Virus record (IMG/VR): IMGVR_UViG_3300032085_000333
Coordinates: 1 to 33,722 of that record
From: a virus
DNA length: 33,722 bases
Reading direction: 5' to 3' (one strand)
Within the stretch, counting starts at the first letter, position 1, and each line of letters opens with the position of its first letter. Position numbers and translations under genes: made by a program. Below the pieces are notes generated by a model. The model made no database searches and was not told the DNA's origin. It saw only the letters and a program-made list of their open reading frames with translations. Below are positions 29,883 through 33,722 of the stretch, in pieces.

Positions 29883-32873
29883 ATGTTAGGCAAAAGAATT
29901 ATAAATACTGCAACAGAAGCAGGAGCAGCCTGTACCACAGATACAGTTCAAATATTAGATGGTGCACCATTTCAATCTATTGCTACATATCAATTAGATG
30001 GGAATGCTAATGACTTAACTACTAATTATAATGGTACTGCTAGTAACGTAACTTATAGTACTGGTAAGTTTGGTCAAGCTGGTGATTTTAATGGTAGTAG
30101 TAGTTATATAGACACAACTTACACAGTTCCTGCTGTGTCAACGCAATCTATAAGCGTTTGGTTTAAAACCACTTCAACAGGAAGTTATAGAACAATATTT
30201 TCTGATGCACCTTCAAATGGAGCAGCGGTAAATACAAGAATGCAAATTTACACAACACCAACAAGTACTTATGATGTTATTATAGGAAATAATTCAGGTT
30301 ATTGGATAGGCACAGGTAATTCAATATCTTCTTATATAGATGGGAATTGGCATAATCTTATTGCTACTTATAATGGTACTGATGTTAAAATTTATATAGA
30401 TGGCTCTTTATTTCAATCGTTTACTTCAACAATTCCTTTTGGAACGGCAGGAAATCAAAGTTTAGTTTTAGGTAAAGCAGGTTTAAATAATGTAAACTAT
30501 TGGAATGGCTCATTAGACCAAGTAAGAATATACGACAAAGCAATTTCAGCAGCAGACGTAACAACGTTATACAACGAAACAGTAGCAACTGCTTCAACTA
30601 ATATCACTCTTGAAGCACCCTCTCTAGTAGCATATTATAAAATGTCAGATGCTACAGACGAAACAGGTTCTTACGATGGAACTCCTACTAATGTTAACTT
30701 TAACGTAGCAGGTAAGTTTGGTAATGCAGGGGATTTTAATGGGAGTAGTAGTAAGATAGATTTGCCTAATGGAACAGGAGGAACAGGGGCTATTACTGTT
30801 AGTACTTGGGTTAATACAAATAATATATCAACTACACAAGGGCTTTGGTCTTTTGGTTCTGTGCCAAATACTGCAAGTTATGCTGTTGAATGTTTAATTG
30901 AAAATGGTTATTTGTTTTTTAGAACACTTAATTCTGCTGGTACTGCAGGATTTCAAATACAAACTAGTACAGGTCATATTTCAAATAATACTTGGCATAA
31001 TATAATTTGTGTTTTTCCAAATACAACAGCTTCTAATGCCTGTAAAATTTATATAGATGGTACAGAAAGAGCAACAGGAACTTCTACTTTAGGTTCTATA
31101 ACAAGAAACACATTAAATAATGGATTAGGAGGTAGATTTTATAGTGGCTCTCTTTCTTTGCCTTTAAACGGAAAAATAGACCAAGTACGCATATTCGACC
31201 GAGCAATAACAGCAAACGAAGTAACAACACTTTATAACGAGGTTTACTGTCAGCCTACTATTGTACCTACAGACCACTTTGAACCTGTTATATATACTGG
31301 TAATGGTAGTTCTCAATCTATATCTACTTTGGATTTTCAACCAGATTTGGTTTGGATAAAACAGAGGAATGATAGTACGCATTGGCATATTTTAAACGAC
31401 AGTTTAAGGGGAGCAGGATATAGATTATTTTCAAATGAAGTTAACGCTGAAAGTTATTACAATCTAAACCTACAATCTTTTGATTCTAATGGTTTTACTG
31501 TGGGTTCTGACACAGATATAAACGAAAATACAGGAACTTACGTAGCTTGGAACTGGAAAGCAGGAGGAGCAGACGTACAGAACACAGATGGAACTATTAC
31601 AAGTCAAGTATCAGCTAATACAGATGCTGGGTTTAGTATTGTGAAGTATACAGGTAATAATACAAATGGTGCAACTGTAGGACACGGACTTTCTTCTACT
31701 CCTGAAATGTTTATAGTTAAAAGATTAGAAGCAGCAGAAGATTGGGCAGTATATCATAAATATGCAGATGCTACAGCACCTGAAGATTATGTTTTAATTT
31801 TAAATACAGCTGCTGCTGCAAGTGATAATAATTTGAGGTGGAATGATACTGCTCCTACAAATTTAGTATTTTCTTTAGGAACTTCTGCTGCAGTAAATGG
31901 AAGTTCAGAAGATTATATCGCCTACTGCTTCCACAGTGTAGACGGAATGTCTAAATTCGGTTCGTACGTTGGGACAGGAGCAGCAGGAAATAGTATTGTA
32001 ACAGGATTTAGACCAGCTTTTGTAATGATAAAAAGAACAAGTGCTTCAGGCAGTAGTTGGGCAATATTTGATAATAAAAGAGGTGTAGGCGAGCCATCTA
32101 AAGTTTTATATGCTAATTTATCAGACTCAGAGTATTCCGACAACCTTAATGATATTGAATTTTCATCTAATGGATTTACGTTATTAGATAACAATGAACA
32201 TACTAATTACTCTTCTAATACTTACATCTTTATGGCATTTGCAGAGGAGGTATTTGTACCAGATAACTTCTTTAATGATGATTCAACTTTAGCTACTTAT
32301 AAACTAAATGGAGATACAGGAGATGATTCAGGTAATGGATATAACGGTACTGCTAGTAACGTAACTTATGCCACAGGTAAATTTGATAAAGCTGCGGTGT
32401 TTAATGGGAGTAGTAGTTATATTTCAGCAGCTAATATATTAGACACTTCTTCTGCTTTTAGTTATTCTTTTTGGATTAATCCAAGCACAATATCCTCGCT
32501 TGATTATGTAATAGGACATCAACAAGCAGGAAGTCCTTATGCAGGAATTTCTTTATTAGGAAGTGGTTCAAATAAACTATTTTTATCTATATCAGGTGGA
32601 ACTGCACAAGATATGACACCATCATTAAGTTTAAACACTTGGTCTCATATTGTATTAACCCACGATGGCAGCGGTAATTATGTTTGTTATACAAATAATA
32701 ATGGTAGCCCAATAAGTTATTCAGGGGCAACAAGTAATAATAGTTCTAATCCTTTTAGATTAGGATTTTCAAGCGTCAGTGGTTGGGGTTACTTTGAAGG
32801 CAAAATAGACCAAGTAAGAATATTTAACAAAGCCTTAGACGCAGGAGAAGTTACACAATTATACAACGAATAA
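29883..32873 (+). CDS. Long tail fibre with three LamG-type domains and central DUF7483-like region
   Basis: The 996-residue protein has three concanavalin-like LamG modules: about 34-229, 249-450 and 800-996. Each starts YxLxG...YNGTASNVTYSTGKF and DFNGSSSYI, and ends with DQVRI(Y/F)(D/N)(K/R)A...VTTLYNE. Between modules two and three lies a region (about 460-790) with DLVWIKQRNDSTHW, AWNWKAGG, WAVYHKYADATAPEDYVL and AYCFHSVDGMSKFGSYVGTG, matching the DUF7483 type common in marine phage fibres. LamG domains bind sugars, so it probably contacts host surface polysaccharide. Near-identical DNA segments at 30033 and 32346 show recent duplication. Length and repeats suit a receptor-binding protein. 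Confidence 0.8.
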   Translation: MLGKRIINTATEAGAACTTDTVQILDGAPFQSIATYQLDGNANDLTTNYNGTASNVTYSTGKFGQAGDFNGSSSYIDTTYTVPAVSTQSISVWFKTTSTGSYRTIFSDAPSNGAAVNTRMQIYTTPTSTYDVIIGNNSGYWIGTGNSISSYIDGNWHNLIATYNGTDVKIYIDGSLFQSFTSTIPFGTAGNQSLVLGKAGLNNVNYWNGSLDQVRIYDKAISAADVTTLYNETVATASTNITLEAPSLVAYYKMSDATDETGSYDGTPTNVNFNVAGKFGNAGDFNGSSSKIDLPNGTGGTGAITVSTWVNTNNISTTQGLWSFGSVPNTASYAVECLIENGYLFFRTLNSAGTAGFQIQTSTGHISNNTWHNIICVFPNTTASNACKIYIDGTERATGTSTLGSITRNTLNNGLGGRFYSGSLSLPLNGKIDQVRIFDRAITANEVTTLYNEVYCQPTIVPTDHFEPVIYTGNGSSQSISTLDFQPDLVWIKQRNDSTHWHILNDSLRGAGYRLFSNEVNAESYYNLNLQSFDSNGFTVGSDTDINENTGTYVAWNWKAGGADVQNTDGTITSQVSANTDAGFSIVKYTGNNTNGATVGHGLSSTPEMFIVKRLEAAEDWAVYHKYADATAPEDYVLILNTAAAASDNNLRWNDTAPTNLVFSLGTSAAVNGSSEDYIAYCFHSVDGMSKFGSYVGTGAAGNSIVTGFRPAFVMIKRTSASGSSWAIFDNKRGVGEPSKVLYANLSDSEYSDNLNDIEFSSNGFTLLDNNEHTNYSSNTYIFMAFAEEVFVPDNFFNDDSTLATYKLNGDTGDDSGNGYNGTASNVTYATGKFDKAAVFNGSSSYISAANILDTSSAFSYSFWINPSTISSLDYVIGHQQAGSPYAGISLLGSGSNKLFLSISGGTAQDMTPSLSLNTWSHIVLTHDGSGNYVCYTNNNGSPISYSGATSNNSSNPFRLGFSSVSGWGYFEGKIDQVRIFNKALDAGEVTQLYNE
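30033..30110 (+). repeat. Internal DNA repeat in LamG fibre gene, copy 1
   Basis: The first 24 bases (30033-30056) are identical to 32346-32369, and the rest of the segment remains similar to about 30110. It encodes the NGTASNVTY...GKF...FNGSSSYI start of LamG module 1. Confidence 0.85.
32346..32423 (+). repeat. Internal DNA repeat in LamG fibre gene, copy 2
   Basis: This is the partner of 30033-30110, 2.3 kb away in module 3. Module 2 (from about 30629) shares only short pieces, such as TAATGGGAGTAGTAGT. The pattern points to duplication or gene conversion among the modules. Confidence 0.85.
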
Positions 32874-33013
32874 TGGAAGATTTGAAGATAGCCTTTACTA
32901 ATTTATTTGCTTTAGGGTTAAGCATAACAGAAGCAAATCCTGTATTACAAACAGTATCTTTAGTGTTAGCTATCGGATATACGTCAATTTCAATATATAA
33001 AAAGATAAAATGA
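32873..33013 (+). CDS. Small single-TM membrane protein, 46 aa
   Basis: A short N-terminal part precedes a hydrophobic segment (about 23-42, LQTVSLVLAIGYTSISIY) and a basic end (KKIK). It overlaps the fibre stop (TAATG) and the next start (ATGA). It is the first gene of the lysis cluster. It may be a holin-like accessory protein; no family is clear. Confidence 0.6.
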   Translation: MEDLKIAFTNLFALGLSITEANPVLQTVSLVLAIGYTSISIYKKIK

Positions 33014-33411
33014 ATTTACCTAAGAACGGTGTAGCGAGAGAGATAAGAAGTTATGTAGGTTCGTTACTTATATTTTTATTTGTAATAGGGCTTATAATAG
33101 CTTTAATTCAGTTCCCTGTACTTGATACAAATAAGGAGGTCGTGATGATGTTAATAGGAACAATTAGTGCCAGTATCGGTATTACAGTAGCAACTATAAC
33201 AGGAAGTAAGCCTGACGATATAAACTCTCTTAAACAGTCGCTAGAGAAGAAAGAACATCAAATAGAAATGCTAGTAGCTGCTAAAGACAATCTTGAGAAT
33301 ATGGTAATTAACTTACAAAAAGAGATGCTACAAAACCAAGATAATATGATGGATAAGATTATATTGAAAGCTGCTATGGATTTTGACGATAAGAATTACC
33401 CACCTAAATAA
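33010..33411 (+). CDS. Two-TM protein with cytoplasmic coiled coil (holin/spanin-like)
   Basis: The 133-residue protein has two hydrophobic segments (about 16-36, SLLIFLFVIGLIIALI, and about 45-63, MMLIGTISASIGITVAT), then a 60-residue coiled coil (about 70-125, SLEKKEHQIEMLVAAKDN). Its last third is the partial gene seen at the window start with about 95 percent base identity. Location before the endolysin suggests a lysis or membrane role. It differs from the 3-TM holin at 879, so the phage may carry two membrane lysis factors. Confidence 0.65.
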   Translation: MNLPKNGVAREIRSYVGSLLIFLFVIGLIIALIQFPVLDTNKEVVMMLIGTISASIGITVATITGSKPDDINSLKQSLEKKEHQIEMLVAAKDNLENMVINLQKEMLQNQDNMMDKIILKAAMDFDDKNYPPK

Positions 33412-33419
33412 ATTATAAT

Positions 33420-33572
33420 ATGGATAAAATAAAAGCACTAGCCTTGCAAGGATATGAAATGTTAAAGGCACAAATTATTAAAGATTGGAATAGTGGAATG
33501 TTTCACAGGGGTAAACTTATATTTATCGGTGGAATATTATTATTAATTTTATTAGGCTTAATTACAAAATGA
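33420..33572 (+). CDS. Small single-TM membrane protein, second copy, 50 aa
   Basis: This is the same protein as at 355-507, with K10Q, G25S and L27M and several silent changes; the transmembrane part is identical. It supports the reality of this gene and shows purifying selection. The stop overlaps the peptidase start in both copies. Confidence 0.65.
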   Translation: MDKIKALALQGYEMLKAQIIKDWNSGMFHRGKLIFIGGILLLILLGLITK

Positions 33573-33722
33573 ATCTTAATTACTTTTCCTTATCAGAGTT
33601 TGATTGTCCTAGTTTACCTAATTCAGGTAAGAATATGGATATTAACTTTCTTACTAAACTTGAATCAGCAAGAAAAATTGCAGGAATACCCTTTAAAATC
33701 ACAAGTGGTTACAGAACAGCAG
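33569..33722 (+). CDS. M15 peptidase, second copy, 5' part (cut by window end)
   Basis: The first 51 codons correspond to residues 1-51 of the endolysin at 504. They have amino-acid differences around residues 29-37 (LTKLESARKIAG versus LYKLEHARELAG) and at the last codon (A for K). The zinc-binding part lies beyond the window. Confidence 0.85.
   Translation, partial: MNLNYFSLSEFDCPSLPNSGKNMDINFLTKLESARKIAGIPFKITSGYRTA

Larger units (their letters stand above)
33216..33722. repeat. Right copy of terminal near-repeat
   Basis: This matches 1-657 but lacks about 150 bases, including the 47-codon ORF. At the junction, CACCTAAA joins straight to TAAATTATA; the short shared TAAA is consistent with deletion between microhomologies. 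The copies differ in base detail along their whole length, so this is not a simple exact terminal repeat. Confidence 0.9.

Noticed and set aside
30033-32423. CRISPR-like or iteron repeats in the fibre gene
   Set aside because: They are in-frame repeats encoding LamG domain starts, are few, and are kilobases apart.
1-33722. Integrated prophage with att sites
   Set aside because: No integrase, repressor, tRNA or bacterial flanking genes are visible. The terminal homology is phage lysis sequence, better explained by genome wrap-around.

Overview
The window is one genome length, plus a short overlap, of a tailed double-stranded DNA phage that very probably infects a Bacteroidetes host, most likely a marine flavobacterium. 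The evidence is strongly A+T-rich DNA, almost no Shine-Dalgarno sites, TAnnTTTG-like promoter boxes, A-rich leaders before start codons, and many structural proteins of types known from Bacteroidetes siphophages. Every supported gene is on the + strand, usually with ATGA or TAATG overlaps. I see no integrase, repressor, tRNA or CRISPR array, so nothing here points to lysogeny. The first 657 bases recur at 33216-33722 in a diverged form that lacks about 150 bases, so the unit length is about 33.2 kb. The ends come from two related but different copies.

Layout. (1) 1-1426: lysis and late end (coiled-coil membrane protein, small lipoprotein-like ORF, one-TM protein, M15 peptidase endolysin, three-TM holin, small basic protein). 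(2) 1537-11013: early and middle genes. These include NinG, an ERF annealing protein, a DUF3127 SSB-like protein, a DnaB/RecA-type ATPase, a small sigma-factor-like protein, two MazG-like proteins, a DUF6378-like protein, a T4-type alpha-glucosyltransferase, a dCMP-hydroxymethylase-like enzyme, a RecE-like exonuclease and a DnaA domain IV-like protein. (3) 11069-12477: terminase subunits. (4) 12478-13009: a two-gene cassette with its own promoter and terminator. (5) 13042-21759: tail block, including a probable -1 frameshifted chaperone and the tape measure. (6) 21796-28608: head block with protease, scaffold, capsid, tail tube, portal and adaptor. (7) 28605-32873: tail fibre genes, including a 996-residue LamG protein. 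(8) 32873-33722: start of the second copy of the lysis region.

Two things stand out. First, genes at 6744 (close in N-terminal motifs and length to T4 alpha-glucosyltransferase) and 8055 (thymidylate-synthase fold with the MRSNDxxFGFxND signature and Asp where thymidylate synthase has Asn) together predict glucosylated 5-hydroxymethylcytosine DNA in a small Bacteroidetes siphophage. MazG-like proteins nearby could remove dCTP. Second, a bipartite motif, TAACAAA-N12-TTATTGT, recurs seven times (one copy degenerate) at fixed spacing. It occurs only in front of terminase and structural genes, and often ends 6-7 bases before the ATG. It looks like a phage-specific late promoter, and the sigma-like protein at 4571 is the natural candidate to recognise it. 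Host-like promoters with a different consensus precede early genes and the cassette after the large terminase gene.
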